The position numbers were made by a program, and so were the translations under genes. A DNA stretch of 64,000 bases, from IMG/VR virus record IMGVR_UViG_3300046665_000305, positions 1 to 64,000 of that record. One strand, written 5' to 3'. Position 1 is the first letter of the stretch, and each line of letters opens with the position of its first letter. Below the pieces are notes generated by a model, which saw only the letters and a list, made by a program, of their open reading frames with translations, did no database searches and was not told where the DNA came from. The stretch comes from a virus. This document shows, in pieces, positions 1-7,637 of the stretch.

Positions 1-13
1 ACAATGAAATTCT

Positions 14-175
14 CTATACATTATATACTAATTTTCTTAAAGTCTTTTCATTATTAATTAGTTCAAGAATTTCGTATGTCAGTCTCAACGCGACGGCTGT
101 TGCACCGGCACTCATCGCCACGTCTCGTTTCTCTGTTAATTTAGAAAGCTTATAATCAAATAATTTGATGGTCAT
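14..175 (-). CDS. hypothetical protein, 53 aa
   Basis: Small soluble protein of unknown function. The start is placed at the ATG that overlaps the stop of the preceding gene as TGATG (position 175), which makes it the downstream member of a tightly coupled leftward operon. It is rich in Leu and Lys, with no membrane segment or motif recognised. Confidence 0.55.
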   Translation of the reverse strand: MTIKLFDYKLSKLTEKRDVAMSAGATAVALRLTYEILELINNEKTLRKLVYNV

Positions 176-303
176 CAGATTTGTCTCCAAACATATTTTG
201 ACGATGGCCATTTTCTGGCCCATTCATGTAGTTCACTCAATGAGGCAAATTCGTTTGCAAGTTCAAATGAACCGTCAAACATTACCCAAGCAATTTGGAA
301 CAT
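175..303 (-). CDS. hypothetical small protein, 42 aa
   Basis: A 42-residue reading frame that exactly fills the space between its neighbours. It begins with an ATG overlapping the stop of the synthetase-like gene (TGATG at 301-305) and ends in a TGATG with the next gene. That double coupling is the main evidence it is real. The product is aromatic-rich (several Trp and Phe). Function unknown. Confidence 0.5.
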   Translation of the reverse strand: MFQIAWVMFDGSFELANEFASLSELHEWARKWPSSKYVWRQI

Positions 304-854
304 CACATCACCTTCGTAAATCTCGGCAATGCGAGGCCAGTACCACAAGTCCACGTAATGCCTAAGCCGGTTCGATAATTGTATGAGCCGATTTCGACAC
401 CGTCGATTTCGAAATCCGTATCTGTCTCAGACTCGTTTTCGAACGTCCAATAAATAGTTTTATTAGTTAAAGTTCTAAAGAAGTTGTAGGCGTCTCTGCG
501 GATTTTGTTGTAAGGGTCTTGGTCTGTTCCGAAATGAAACAGTTCGACCTTCATAAAATATTTTTGGTGGAGTTGATCTAAGACAGGCTCATTCCTGAAA
601 CATGGCGAGCAAGAAACATAATATCCGCCTTCAACTAGCTCGCCATCCACAGCCATTTGGATCATAGATTGTTCAGCCGAGCCGACAAAGACGCCATCCT
701 CAAATGGATAGGCTCTGTCGGGACTTGGGCAAGTCAGCGCCGAAATTTCGGGTCTGACATGCCAAGGAACATTAATCTCCACGTAACCTTTTGATTTGTA
801 ATAATCTAAAGCTTCGGCGATTAAGTCGTACCGGATCAGGTTATCGTCTTCCAT
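303..854 (-). CDS. class II aminoacyl-tRNA synthetase-like catalytic core, 183 aa
   Basis: The protein carries the order of motifs expected of a class II aminoacyl-tRNA synthetase catalytic domain: a motif-1-like segment ending in Pro (GYVEINVPW, near residue 25), a motif-2-like FRNE followed about 13 residues later by a strand with VELFHF (residues 85-105), and a motif-3-like glycine-rich segment with Arg (GTGLALPRF) at the extreme C-terminus. No anticodon-binding or editing domain is present, and 183 aa is much shorter than a synthetase or than the relatives EpmA, AsnA and HisZ (about 300 aa or more). It could be an amino-acid ligase acting on a protein or small molecule rather than on tRNA. 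The start is the ATG at 854, which follows a purine-rich site; an in-frame ATG at 878 would lie further inside the upstream gene. Substrate unknown. Confidence 0.55.
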   Translation of the reverse strand: MEDDNLIRYDLIAEALDYYKSKGYVEINVPWHVRPEISALTCPSPDRAYPFEDGVFVGSAEQSMIQMAVDGELVEGGYYVSCSPCFRNEPVLDQLHQKYFMKVELFHFGTDQDPYNKIRRDAYNFFRTLTNKTIYWTFENESETDTDFEIDGVEIGSYNYRTGLGITWTCGTGLALPRFTKVM

Positions 855-1012
855 GACAACTCTCTTAAAAATGAACAAGGTCGATAAGCTTCAAGCTGCG
901 CAAGTTTATCTATAATTGGTCTGGCCCGCATTTTATATTCTTGGTCCAGATGGCGCAACTGTTCCAATAGTAATTCTCTTACGCGCTGGTAATCTTCATC
1001 ATCTTCGGCCAT
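836..1012 (-). CDS. hypothetical charged helical protein, 58 aa
   Basis: Short, strongly charged, predicted mostly helical protein (runs of Glu/Leu/Arg). It overlaps the synthetase-like gene downstream by 19 nt and the MazG-like gene upstream by 14 nt. No motif recognised. Confidence 0.5.
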   Translation of the reverse strand: MAEDDEDYQRVRELLLEQLRHLDQEYKMRARPIIDKLAQLEAYRPCSFLRELSWKTIT

Positions 1013-1259
1013 TATCAAAAGCTCGCTTCGTAATTCCTGCCATTATCATTAGATCGGCAAGATTCATATCGGGATACTTGTTGTCTAGGTAAGCCTGAAT
1101 CGCGCCTACCATGTCAGATAATTCAACAAGGGCCATAACCCTACAGCCCTGTCGTTCCGCATCCTGAAGTTCAAGAATTTCTTCTAAAATCTTTGAGCTT
1201 TGACCCAAGACGCCCTTCTTGATTTCGGTGAGATGATAGCCGATTTTTGCTTTGCTCAT
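999..1259 (-). CDS. MazG-like nucleotide pyrophosphohydrolase family protein
   Basis: An 86-aa all-helical protein with the metal-binding pattern of the MazG/dUTPase-like helical superfamily: EEILELQDAE (an ExxE pair, about residues 22-31) and, after a short connector, ELSDMVGAI (ExxD-type, about residues 43-51). Such proteins hydrolyse nucleoside triphosphates to monophosphates, and phage versions tune nucleotide or alarmone pools. The start is the ATG at 1259, overlapping the upstream stop by 4 nt. Substrate cannot be told from sequence. Confidence 0.6.
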   Translation of the reverse strand: MSKAKIGYHLTEIKKGVLGQSSKILEEILELQDAERQGCRVMALVELSDMVGAIQAYLDNKYPDMNLADLMIMAGITKRAFDNGRR

Positions 1260-1450
1260 AGCGCGTCCCAAGGCTCCAACGTATTCAAAAATTCTTTTGC
1301 AATTTCGATATTTTTGTCAGCCTGTTCATATAATGCAACAACAAATTCTCTACCCTCTTGAGAATACATTTTAGTCTCGTGCATATCTATGGCATCGTCA
1401 AGTAAATCTCGAATTCCCTTTAAGATAATGATTCTATCTTCGTATCTCAT
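1256..1450 (-). CDS. hypothetical helical protein, 64 aa
   Basis: Small acidic helical protein. It starts in a TAATG overlap with the upstream gene at 1450 and overlaps the MazG-like gene by 4 nt. No family recognised. Confidence 0.5.
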   Translation of the reverse strand: MRYEDRIIILKGIRDLLDDAIDMHETKMYSQEGREFVVALYEQADKNIEIAKEFLNTLEPWDAL

Positions 1451-1644
1451 TATTTATTTCCCCAACTTGCTAGTTCGATATCGAAGTAAACTTGGCCAAC
1501 TTCTTCGTACTCATCAGGATAAAGCTCCATATAAACTTTCTTTACTTCGCTACGAAGTGGCATCTTGGGCCAAAGGAGAATGGCGATGGGATCGCCACTT
1601 TCCGTATTGCCGTGACTTACCCAAATCTCTGGTTTGTCAGTCAT
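1450..1644 (-). CDS. hypothetical protein, 64 aa
   Basis: Start chosen at the ATG at 1644, which gives an 8-nt overlap with the upstream gene; a longer version starting at 1719 would lie deep inside that gene. Contains WVSHGNTESGDP near the N-terminus and a Tyr/Glu-rich C-terminal half. Function unknown. Confidence 0.5.
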   Translation of the reverse strand: MTDKPEIWVSHGNTESGDPIAILLWPKMPLRSEVKKVYMELYPDEYEEVGQVYFDIELASWGNK

Positions 1645-2125
1645 TCTTAATATTGCTCCACGAGATGTAAGTCGTATCAAGCAGTTCCCAAGACGACAAC
1701 CTAGTGTCTTCGAAAGCATTTACGGCGTCATCCTTCGTGACATAAACGCCTTCGTCAAAGAAAATATCGTTGAAATCTGTGTCGCGAATCACGTTGATCC
1801 AGCCATCAGTTTCCATAATCTTGACAAAACCGTCATCCTCAATATCTTCTACACTTTCAAACAGCGAGATAGAGCCGTCACTAAATTTAGCAACGATCTG
1901 GCCAAACTCAGAAACAAAAATTACTTCAATTTCACCGGCTAGGGCGTCGTAGAACTTATCCCCTACAACTGCATAATCATTATCGAGAGCGTTAAGTTCG
2001 CCTGCCTCACGAACTACTTCGGGTGAAGGCGGTACATAAGAAATGTTATAAAAGTCGCTACCATGAACTTGATTCAAGGTTTCGAGATCAAAAAGTACGT
2101 AATCATTAAAAGACTCATTAGACAT
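1637..2125 (-). CDS. hypothetical acidic protein, 162 aa
   Basis: Very acidic soluble protein (many Asp and Glu). Its start overlaps the stop of the RNA ligase gene upstream by one base. No signal peptide or membrane segment. It sits directly downstream of the ligase in the operon, but there is no sequence evidence that it takes part in ligation. Confidence 0.55.
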   Translation of the reverse strand: MSNESFNDYVLFDLETLNQVHGSDFYNISYVPPSPEVVREAGELNALDNDYAVVGDKFYDALAGEIEVIFVSEFGQIVAKFSDGSISLFESVEDIEDDGFVKIMETDGWINVIRDTDFNDIFFDEGVYVTKDDAVNAFEDTRLSSWELLDTTYISWSNIKND

Positions 2126-3117
2126 TATAAATTCCTCTCAGTTGCGAGGATATACCAATCTCTCGCTTGTTGGTTTACGGCTTTAGAAACGTTCTTCCAA
2201 TCTAGGCCAGAAGCTTCCAACTCATTAACGGATTCTTTCTGCACGTCTTGGCCGATCCACTTCATGAAAGCGCCCATATTCTTCATCACGGCTTCCCCGC
2301 CGCAAGCTTCAGTTACGCCTTGTTCGCAGCGACCTTGAGTAACAAACTCCTTGGCAAAAGCCGCTGCACCTTCTAACACGGCTGGATCGATTTGGATCGA
2401 AACCTTCTTCTCCGAAGATGAGACGTGATGACTTTCACCTTTAGCCTTGAAAATGTAATCGCTGTAAACATCGAATGACATCTCATCAACTAGAGGAATA
2501 AAAACATACCCTTCGCCAATGCCTTCAATCCCGTAACGCTCTTTAATATAAGGATCAACCTTGTCACATTCTTCTACCCAAGAAGAAATGTTTTTGGTCG
2601 CGGCTTCCATTGAACTTTGAAGACGGAAATCGACCTCTACGTCAGTTCCTTTAGCCCAAGGAATAATTTCGAATGGCAAAATTTCTTTACCAAGGCACGC
2701 CTTTATGCGATCCGGGTCTACCACAATTTTATTCGTGTGCATATTTAAAATGGCGAAAACAAAGAACGTTTTCTTCTCAATTTGAGATACAGCTACTTTC
2801 TTCTGGATTCCGGGACCGGCCCACTCACCATAAATTACATAACTGAAGCCGAACGTGAACAGCTGCTTTTTAACAGTCTCCACCCAATTAGCAAATCCCG
2901 CATTATCGTTCTCGACGTTGCAGACTCCGGTTCTCTTGAAGCAAGTCACTGTGCCATCTGGATCGACGCGAATTCCGGCGTTCGTTCCGTGAAGTTTGAC
3001 TTTGCCACGGTACACCACCTTTGGCCGATTGTCAAGTTCAAAACGTCTTTTAACCGTTGCATTAACACTTGAAAACGCTTCGATAGAAGGGAATTTAATA
3101 AATTTTCCTGTCGTCAT
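2125..3117 (-). CDS. RNA ligase, Rnl2-like
   Basis: ATP-dependent nucleotidyltransferase that would seal RNA nicks (3'-OH to 5'-phosphate). Nucleotidyltransferase motifs are visible in order: motif I KLHGTN with the adenylated Lys (about residue 44), the motif Ia-like RTG, motif III-like YGEWAG, motif IV EGYVFIP and motif V FKAKG, matching the T4 Rnl2/editing-ligase group. A C-terminal helical extension of about 110 residues follows. Length is 330 aa, typical of Rnl2. The start is the ATG at 3117 (MTTGKF), overlapping the upstream gene; an earlier in-frame ATG at 3180 is less likely. A second, unrelated Rnl1-type ligase lies at 8097-9278 and a third ligase fused to HNH at 48305-49330. Confidence 0.8.
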   Translation of the reverse strand: MTTGKFIKFPSIEAFSSVNATVKRRFELDNRPKVVYRGKVKLHGTNAGIRVDPDGTVTCFKRTGVCNVENDNAGFANWVETVKKQLFTFGFSYVIYGEWAGPGIQKKVAVSQIEKKTFFVFAILNMHTNKIVVDPDRIKACLGKEILPFEIIPWAKGTDVEVDFRLQSSMEAATKNISSWVEECDKVDPYIKERYGIEGIGEGYVFIPLVDEMSFDVYSDYIFKAKGESHHVSSSEKKVSIQIDPAVLEGAAAFAKEFVTQGRCEQGVTEACGGEAVMKNMGAFMKWIGQDVQKESVNELEASGLDWKNVSKAVNQQARDWYILATERNL

Positions 3118-3595
3118 TTTGGGATAAACTTTCAATAACTTGACGCATATCAGCCTCTCCCTTTTTTCTGAAAAGTTCACCGGCTTGGCGTATCAATAAA
3201 TTTTTAATATAGTCTGAACTCTCTTCAAAATTTAATCGATAGGTATCAACATGATAATGACTTTGAAGAGGTTTGGCGCTTAAACTTATTCGGGTAAAGG
3301 GGCGCTCATCTCCCGTTTCCTGATGCTTGAACGAATATTCATAATCAGGAAACGGGAGGTATCGTTGGCCTTTAGTAAATTGAAACTTTTCCAACTCTTC
3401 CAAATTTTCTAGGCTTTGATATAATTCAAAGCTGATTTGCCTGTTTCGTGCCAGCGCGTCTTCATATTTCTCGCGGCGCACGAAGGGCCAAATAAAGTTT
3501 ACGCCTCGGTTAAGCCTTACCGCCAGCCAAATGCCAAACGGTGTTACTGTCTCCGGGTCCGTTTTGAATATCTTCAGCATCTTCAATGAATCCAT
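3095..3595 (-). CDS. hypothetical protein, about 166 aa
   Basis: Soluble protein with a central charged helical stretch and a C-terminal half rich in Ser, Arg and aromatic residues. It overlaps the RNA ligase gene by 23 nt at its 3' end and the phosphatase-like gene upstream by about 70-86 nt at its 5' end. The start is uncertain: ATG codons occur at 3595 and 3580. Function unknown. Confidence 0.55.
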   Translation of the reverse strand: MDSLKMLKIFKTDPETVTPFGIWLAVRLNRGVNFIWPFVRREKYEDALARNRQISFELYQSLENLEELEKFQFTKGQRYLPFPDYEYSFKHQETGDERPFTRISLSAKPLQSHYHVDTYRLNFEESSDYIKNLLIRQAGELFRKKGEADMRQVIESLSQNDDRKIY

Positions 3596-3860
3596 GTACG
3601 ATGTAATAGGGATCGTCATCGATCCAAATATCAATTTTAATTCCCTGAGCCTCGCAGACTTTTTTCTTGGCTCGGTACGTGCAATAGATGATGGGAATAT
3701 TTAGGGGAGTGAAATCATTAACCAGTTCAACCGGCGTGTCTCTTCCCCTTGATGTGACTAGATAGACCTTATGGCCGTGGTCCAAAAACATAGGTATGAC
3801 CATTCTCCACAGAGAAATATCAGCTGTATAGGTCGCGTCGTAATCAATCATAATATTCAT
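3510..3860 (-). CDS. HAD-superfamily phosphatase-like protein
   Basis: A compact 116-aa haloacid-dehalogenase fold protein. Motif I MIDYDATYT with the nucleophile Asp near residue 6, motif II Ser in LVTSRG, a following Lys, and motif IV IWIDDDP with paired Asp are all visible. The small size and lack of a cap domain suggest a nucleotidase or a phosphatase acting on a macromolecular end. It starts with a one-base TAATG overlap with the upstream 58-aa gene. It is the second HAD protein of the window; the other (11561-11995) looks like the PseT 3'-phosphatase. Confidence 0.65.
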   Translation of the reverse strand: MNIMIDYDATYTADISLWRMVIPMFLDHGHKVYLVTSRGRDTPVELVNDFTPLNIPIIYCTYRAKKKVCEAQGIKIDIWIDDDPYYIVHGFIEDAEDIQNGPGDSNTVWHLAGGKA

Positions 3861-4036
3861 TATTTATTATCTTTCAAAACCTGCTTCGTCATATTTTCAA
3901 TCATCTTGACAAACAGAGTCTTTGCACTATGTTCCGAAATGATATTGTTGTGGAACCGAGACGCGATTGCGTTTCCTTCGCGAAGCATATTGAAATATTT
4001 GGTAAGCTCGCCGTAGTCTCTTTCTTTTTCATTCAT
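3860..4036 (-). CDS. hypothetical helical protein, 58 aa
   Basis: A 58-codon frame filling the gap between two well supported genes, coupled at both ends: its ATG lies 8 nt inside the Ntn-hydrolase gene and its TAA overlaps the next ATG as TAATG. The product is charged and helical, with a Lys-rich C-terminus. No match recognised. Confidence 0.55.
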   Translation of the reverse strand: MNEKERDYGELTKYFNMLREGNAIASRFHNNIISEHSAKTLFVKMIENMTKQVLKDNK

Positions 4037-4529
4037 CTTCTGTGAAACTCACCTTTTGAATTTCACCACCACTGCCATTGTCATGATGCATCGCGGCTTG
4101 TACCGCTTCTTCGGCCGTAGCGCCTTGATATAACGCTCCTAATGCAATGGGGGAACCTGAGCCGATTGCGGCATATTTTGCCTTGACTTCGAAGCCCTTT
4201 AGATTGGTGCCGTCGTACATCCTGATTGAGTATTCATCATTTTCGTCGCAGGAGACGGCAATCACGGAGCAGTCATATTCTGCTTTTTCTCGTTGCGCCC
4301 CAAAGAAAATGCACTCAATAAAATCGTTAAAATCTTCAACTGAACCAGCAGCGCCTACCAAATAATCAATTTGTTCCGGCTCTTTTCGAAAAACAATTCT
4401 GTCGATCCATGACAGCTGCTCTTCTACGGTTAGTTTAAAAATCTTCTGATATTCCCCCACAAAAATACCATTACCAGTAATTTTTGAATCTGAAACTAGT
4501 ACGCCGTCACGAAATGCGATTGTGGTCAA
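4029..4529 (-). CDS. HslV/proteasome-like Ntn-hydrolase
   Basis: The N-terminus (M)TTIAFRDGVLVSDSK has the form of a proteasome/HslV beta subunit, with an N-terminal Thr that would become the nucleophile after Met removal. The second half has AIGSGSPIALGAL and GATAEEAVQAAMHHD, matching the GSG turn and helix of this fold. Length (166 aa) fits HslV. Start codon is TTG at 4529, after an AGGAATGG-like site; no ATG start is available without losing the Thr position. HslV needs an AAA+ unfoldase; no HslU is seen here, so it may use a host partner or act alone like Anbu-type peptidases. No propeptide is seen. Substrates unknown. Confidence 0.65.
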   Translation of the reverse strand: MTTIAFRDGVLVSDSKITGNGIFVGEYQKIFKLTVEEQLSWIDRIVFRKEPEQIDYLVGAAGSVEDFNDFIECIFFGAQREKAEYDCSVIAVSCDENDEYSIRMYDGTNLKGFEVKAKYAAIGSGSPIALGALYQGATAEEAVQAAMHHDNGSGGEIQKVSFTEDE

Positions 4530-4564
4530 ATGCCCATTCCTATTCTATTTTGTTTTTATTATTG

Positions 4565-4816
4565 TTATGGAACTAGAGTGAAGTGATACTCAAATGTCTG
4601 AGCACTCATTACTCCTAATAAATCTTCGCCTTCATATTTCACTATGTAACTTCCCCAAGGAGCTAAACTGTAATCTCCCTTTGAAGATTCGAACACAATG
4701 CCAACTCTGACTATTTCATAATTGGAAGGAAACCAGTCAGGGACAGGCGTAGGTCCATCATTTCCAATTTTAAAAGCCTCCACCTCTTGATTAACTTGAC
4801 GCAGGTACTTCGGCAT
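4565..4816 (-). CDS. hypothetical protein with PGDYG-like pattern, 83 aa
   Basis: Small beta-rich phage protein: an N-terminal basic strand with VEAFKIG, then a segment like GDYSLAPWGSYIVKYEGEDLLGVM and a C-terminal FEYHF. This order resembles small phage proteins annotated as PGDYG family. Its start overlaps the end of the phosphoesterase gene by 26 nt. Role unknown. Confidence 0.55.
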   Translation of the reverse strand: MPKYLRQVNQEVEAFKIGNDGPTPVPDWFPSNYEIVRVGIVFESSKGDYSLAPWGSYIVKYEGEDLLGVMSAQTFEYHFTLVP

Positions 4817-5336
4817 TTAAAGCCTTTCTATTAAACTCCTGAATTTCTTCAAACGTTGCAGGCGCAAAATTAAAATTATCAACGCCTACATCTACTCTAT
4901 TCTTCCTGATCGGAACAGTTTTCGTCATGCCATGGACATGGCCGTGCAGCATCCACGAGCCCTTGTGATAGCCGTTCCACTCTTCGATGGGATAATGGCA
5001 AAGTGTGATCAGCATGCCATTCAGTTCAAGCTCTTGGTACGGAAGCGGAGCAACTTCCCAACCATCAGCTGTGATGGTCTTTTGCTTGTCGTGGTTTCCA
5101 ACGATAAGGAATTTCCTGCCGTTGAGTTGCTTCAGATAGAAATCAGCGTCAACAGAAGACTTGTAATTGAAATCTCCGAGATGGAACACAACATCATCAG
5201 GTTTGACACGTTCGTTCCACCGCTTAATCAATTCGGCGTCGTGTTCCTGAATGGTTTTGAAGGGGCGACCCGCGCCGATAGTGACAATTCTGGCATGGCC
5301 CAAGTGGGTATCACTGGTGAAGTAAACGTTAGGCAT
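4791..5336 (-). CDS. calcineurin-like metallophosphoesterase
   Basis: All metal-ligand motifs of the calcineurin-like phosphoesterase fold are present: SDTHLGH (residues 8-14), HLGDFN (about 52-57), VGNHD (about 80-84), CHYP and LHGHVHG near residue 130. At 181 aa it matches compact phage and YfcE-like phosphodiesterases, which cleave phosphodiesters or cyclic phosphates. It lies between the kinase and the Ntn-hydrolase genes in the leftward operon. A second, divergent member is at 37286-37930. Possible substrates include 2',3'-cyclic phosphates, but nothing in the sequence decides this. Confidence 0.8.
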   Translation of the reverse strand: MPNVYFTSDTHLGHARIVTIGAGRPFKTIQEHDAELIKRWNERVKPDDVVFHLGDFNYKSSVDADFYLKQLNGRKFLIVGNHDKQKTITADGWEVAPLPYQELELNGMLITLCHYPIEEWNGYHKGSWMLHGHVHGMTKTVPIRKNRVDVGVDNFNFAPATFEEIQEFNRKALNAEVPASS

Positions 5337-5860
5337 TACTTAATTAACTCCTTCACAAAATCGGCACGAAAATCTTCATCATCTACGATCCAATCAAAAC
5401 CTTCTGAGTATTGTGGATATTCAGAGGAGCGGTCCATACTTTCCAAGACGTGAAAAGGAATATACTTCCCTTCTTCTCCTGCCCTACGGTACAACCGTCT
5501 CATCCATTCCAAATGAACATCGATTTCAAAATGTACGCATATCTTAACATAATTATCGAATTTGTCAAGGATTTTCTTCCGCTTCGAAACGGTTAAGTTA
5601 GTTTGATCCCAAACCACGTCAAGCTCTTTAATTTTAGCCACACGTGCATCTTCTTCGATACGGTGAGTAGCATCCTTGACATAGTCGGGAAACACTTCGC
5701 TGTAAGTTTTTCCTTTCGCCCTGCCCCACGATTCAATATAATCGTCGGAGGAAATGGTAAGGAATTCAAAGTCTTGCTTCAATCTTTGGCGGAACGTGGA
5801 CTTGCCGGTACAGGGTAAGCCGACTAACATGATCAAAAATTTCTTAGGCAAATTTAACAT
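5336..5860 (-). CDS. polynucleotide 5'-kinase-like P-loop protein
   Basis: P-loop kinase with Walker A GLPCTGKST at residues 14-22, an SSDDY segment after strand 2 like the DD motif of T4 polynucleotide kinase, a VVWDQTNLT segment and an RRLYRR lid-like run. This is the 5'-kinase half of the T4 PseT (Pnkp) architecture; the 3'-phosphatase half is a separate gene at 11561-11995. It would phosphorylate 5'-OH ends of RNA or DNA to prepare them for the RNA ligases. The start is the ATG at 5860, giving a 17-nt overlap with the upstream gene. Confidence 0.7.
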   Translation of the reverse strand: MLNLPKKFLIMLVGLPCTGKSTFRQRLKQDFEFLTISSDDYIESWGRAKGKTYSEVFPDYVKDATHRIEEDARVAKIKELDVVWDQTNLTVSKRKKILDKFDNYVKICVHFEIDVHLEWMRRLYRRAGEEGKYIPFHVLESMDRSSEYPQYSEGFDWIVDDEDFRADFVKELIK

Positions 5861-6086
5861 CTTCCAATTTCTCAGGCATATTACCGCCGCCGATTGCATC
5901 TAGCCACTCAAAATCAACATCTTTGTAAGTAAGACTGTAATCAGGATTGGCAGCGCCCAACTCTAGGCCGTAATCAAAATCTAGGTCGTAACGGTCGCCC
6001 CAAAAATAAAGTTCACCGTTGACGTAAATGCCTACATAAGTGTCTGCATCTACAAGAATAATTTCAGTGACAGGCGTCTCAGTCAT
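5844..6086 (-). CDS. small paralogous protein, member 1, 80 aa
   Basis: Acidic 80-aa protein of unknown function that resembles the product of 28026-28259: both have a G(I/L)Y(V/I)N segment near residue 18 and finish with a (D/E)WL...G...(L)PxxLxxVKF pattern. The shared ends make a gene duplication within this genome likely. Located immediately upstream of the kinase gene. Confidence 0.6.
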   Translation of the reverse strand: MTETPVTEIILVDADTYVGIYVNGELYFWGDRYDLDFDYGLELGAANPDYSLTYKDVDFEWLDAIGGGNMPEKLEDVKFA

Positions 6087-6088
6087 TA

Positions 6089-6295
6089 TCAGGCTCCAAA
6101 GAAAGTAAAATATCGGCGTTCGGCAGGGTCAAGTGGCACGGCATTAACATCGCCACTGGCCCAAATGACATTAATACCAACGGGAAGTTCGAACATATCT
6201 TCCTTCTCTTCTTGTGGGGCTTCTGAATTTAGATAATCGTTATAATCTAAACGGAACTGCGAATAGGCGGCACGGATTTCTTCATTCGACTTCAT
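6089..6295 (-). CDS. hypothetical protein, 68 aa
   Basis: Small acidic protein with a run of Glu in the middle (EEKEDMFE) and an aromatic C-terminus. It overlaps the upstream gene by 14 nt. No family recognised. Confidence 0.5.
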   Translation of the reverse strand: MKSNEEIRAAYSQFRLDYNDYLNSEAPQEEKEDMFELPVGINVIWASGDVNAVPLDPAERRYFTFFGA

Positions 6296-6752
6296 TTTTG
6301 ATTTCCTTTTCAGCGGTTACGCGGTAATCTGTCAGGCTGTCCCAAAAGACGCGAGTTTCAAAGCCACGAGATGCTGATAGATTACGAGTGACGCCAACAT
6401 CACCAAGAGGGGAGGCAGCAGTGATGCGAACAGTAGACAGAGCAGGGATTTTAGTGAACTTCCCTTCAATGACGCTTCCAAGTGGTACTGTTGCATAAAG
6501 TTCGGGTTCAGCATTTTCATCCTCCAAAATATCAATGGCGGTGCGGGTGAAGTAATTTAGATAGATCGCAAGGGGATCATCTTCGGCCAACGTGTCGCGA
6601 TAACCCTGCATAACTGGCACGATGGCGTCATAGAGTCGTTCCATCGCATCGGCAATTGCAGCATCTGTATAAGCCGTGGGGCGAATGTTATCTCTTAGGA
6701 AATCAAACTGGTCCACAAGAGCCATATCAGGATTGTACAAATATTCAGTCAT
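6282..6752 (-). CDS. hypothetical protein, 156 aa
   Basis: Soluble protein with an acidic helical N-terminal half and a Ser/Thr/Val-rich, likely beta-stranded C-terminal half. It lies one base from the end of the upstream gene, so the two are probably co-translated. Function unknown. Confidence 0.55.
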   Translation of the reverse strand: MTEYLYNPDMALVDQFDFLRDNIRPTAYTDAAIADAMERLYDAIVPVMQGYRDTLAEDDPLAIYLNYFTRTAIDILEDENAEPELYATVPLGSVIEGKFTKIPALSTVRITAASPLGDVGVTRNLSASRGFETRVFWDSLTDYRVTAEKEIKNEVE

Positions 6753-6753
6753 T

Positions 6754-7398
6754 TTAATCTTTTCTTCTTTTAAAACTGGACCTTAACCACGGATCGTCCA
6801 TTCTTTCGTTTGTGTCATAGAGGGCGAATTCTGTAATCACTTTGTCGAGCTTTAAGTGATTGTCTAGAAACACCTTCTGCATATCGTCAATTGATTCTAA
6901 ATAAGTTTTAGAATCAACGTCATGCCTTCGGTAAGTGACCATCTGAATTCTATCCTCACCCTTCTTCAAGAGATTACGTGAAGGATGAAGCCATTTCGCC
7001 ATCTTAAGCATTTGGTTAAGCATGTAACCGTCGCCTTCAACTTTGAACGCGAAATGCGTTTCAAAATATTGTTCCGGCTCAGGGTTGGAAGTTTTAGGGT
7101 GCCATGGAACCGTTTCGATTTTGATACGTTCTACGTCGTAACCAATATCTTCCAAGGCTTTTGCGATGGAGTGAGCCGTGACAAATGCCGCAGTGTCATT
7201 TGAATCTTTTAACGTCGAGCTAGTCATAGAATGAGTAGGCACATCGTCGCCCATGTCAATGATGACAGGCTTAACCCCTATGGCATAGCAATCGTCTACG
7301 AAAGTCTCACGGTGATCTACAGTGACATGTATTTCGTAATGAAGTGTTTCGACCGTCTCAGTGAAGGGGCAAGTGTCGCAACCTTGGCACTCACTCAT
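6754..7398 (-). CDS. hypothetical protein with N-terminal Cys cluster, 214 aa
   Basis: Begins with MSECQGCDTCPF, a Cys-x2-Cys-x2-Cys cluster that may bind a metal, followed by alternating charged strands including YEIHVTVDH and a hydrophilic C-terminal helix. The strand-helix pattern recalls a repeat of two similar halves (HYEIHVTV and ETHFAFKVEG) as in two-lobed folds, but no known family was recognised. It follows the lipoprotein genes with a 4-nt overlap. Confidence 0.55.
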   Translation of the reverse strand: MSECQGCDTCPFTETVETLHYEIHVTVDHRETFVDDCYAIGVKPVIIDMGDDVPTHSMTSSTLKDSNDTAAFVTAHSIAKALEDIGYDVERIKIETVPWHPKTSNPEPEQYFETHFAFKVEGDGYMLNQMLKMAKWLHPSRNLLKKGEDRIQMVTYRRHDVDSKTYLESIDDMQKVFLDNHLKLDKVITEFALYDTNERMDDPWLRSSFKRRKD

Positions 7399-7637
7399 TG
7401 GGAGCAGACTTCGTCAGTGACAATGAGATTGTCAGTCTTCACGGAGAAAGTTTGGCCATCGCAAAGTCTCACGACAGAAAAATCCCTATTGTATCCACCA
7501 GCAACAACGACTCCCAAAAGGGTTGGTCCGCCTTTAGCACCGACGTAAACATTCTGTCCAACTTCAGGACCACAAGATGTGAGGCCTAAAGTGATTAGGC
7601 CAAAGATTAAAAGTTTAACCGTGCTGCTCATGGGCAT
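7395..7637 (-). CDS. small lipoprotein, tandem paralogue 3 of 3
   Basis: Signal peptide with lipobox: a short N-terminus, hydrophobic core LLIFGLITLGL and TSC as lipobox end (Cys near residue 22), then a globular domain of about 58 residues with a VxVGxxVY strand, a GxVV strand and VRLCDGQTF. The same order is found in the next two genes upstream (7628-7858 and 7849-8109). The mature protein would be lipid-anchored, probably at the outer membrane of a Gram-negative host. Overlaps its neighbours by 4 and 10 nt. Confidence 0.7.
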   Translation of the reverse strand: MPMSSTVKLLIFGLITLGLTSCGPEVGQNVYVGAKGGPTLLGVVVAGGYNRDFSVVRLCDGQTFSVKTDNLIVTDEVCSQ

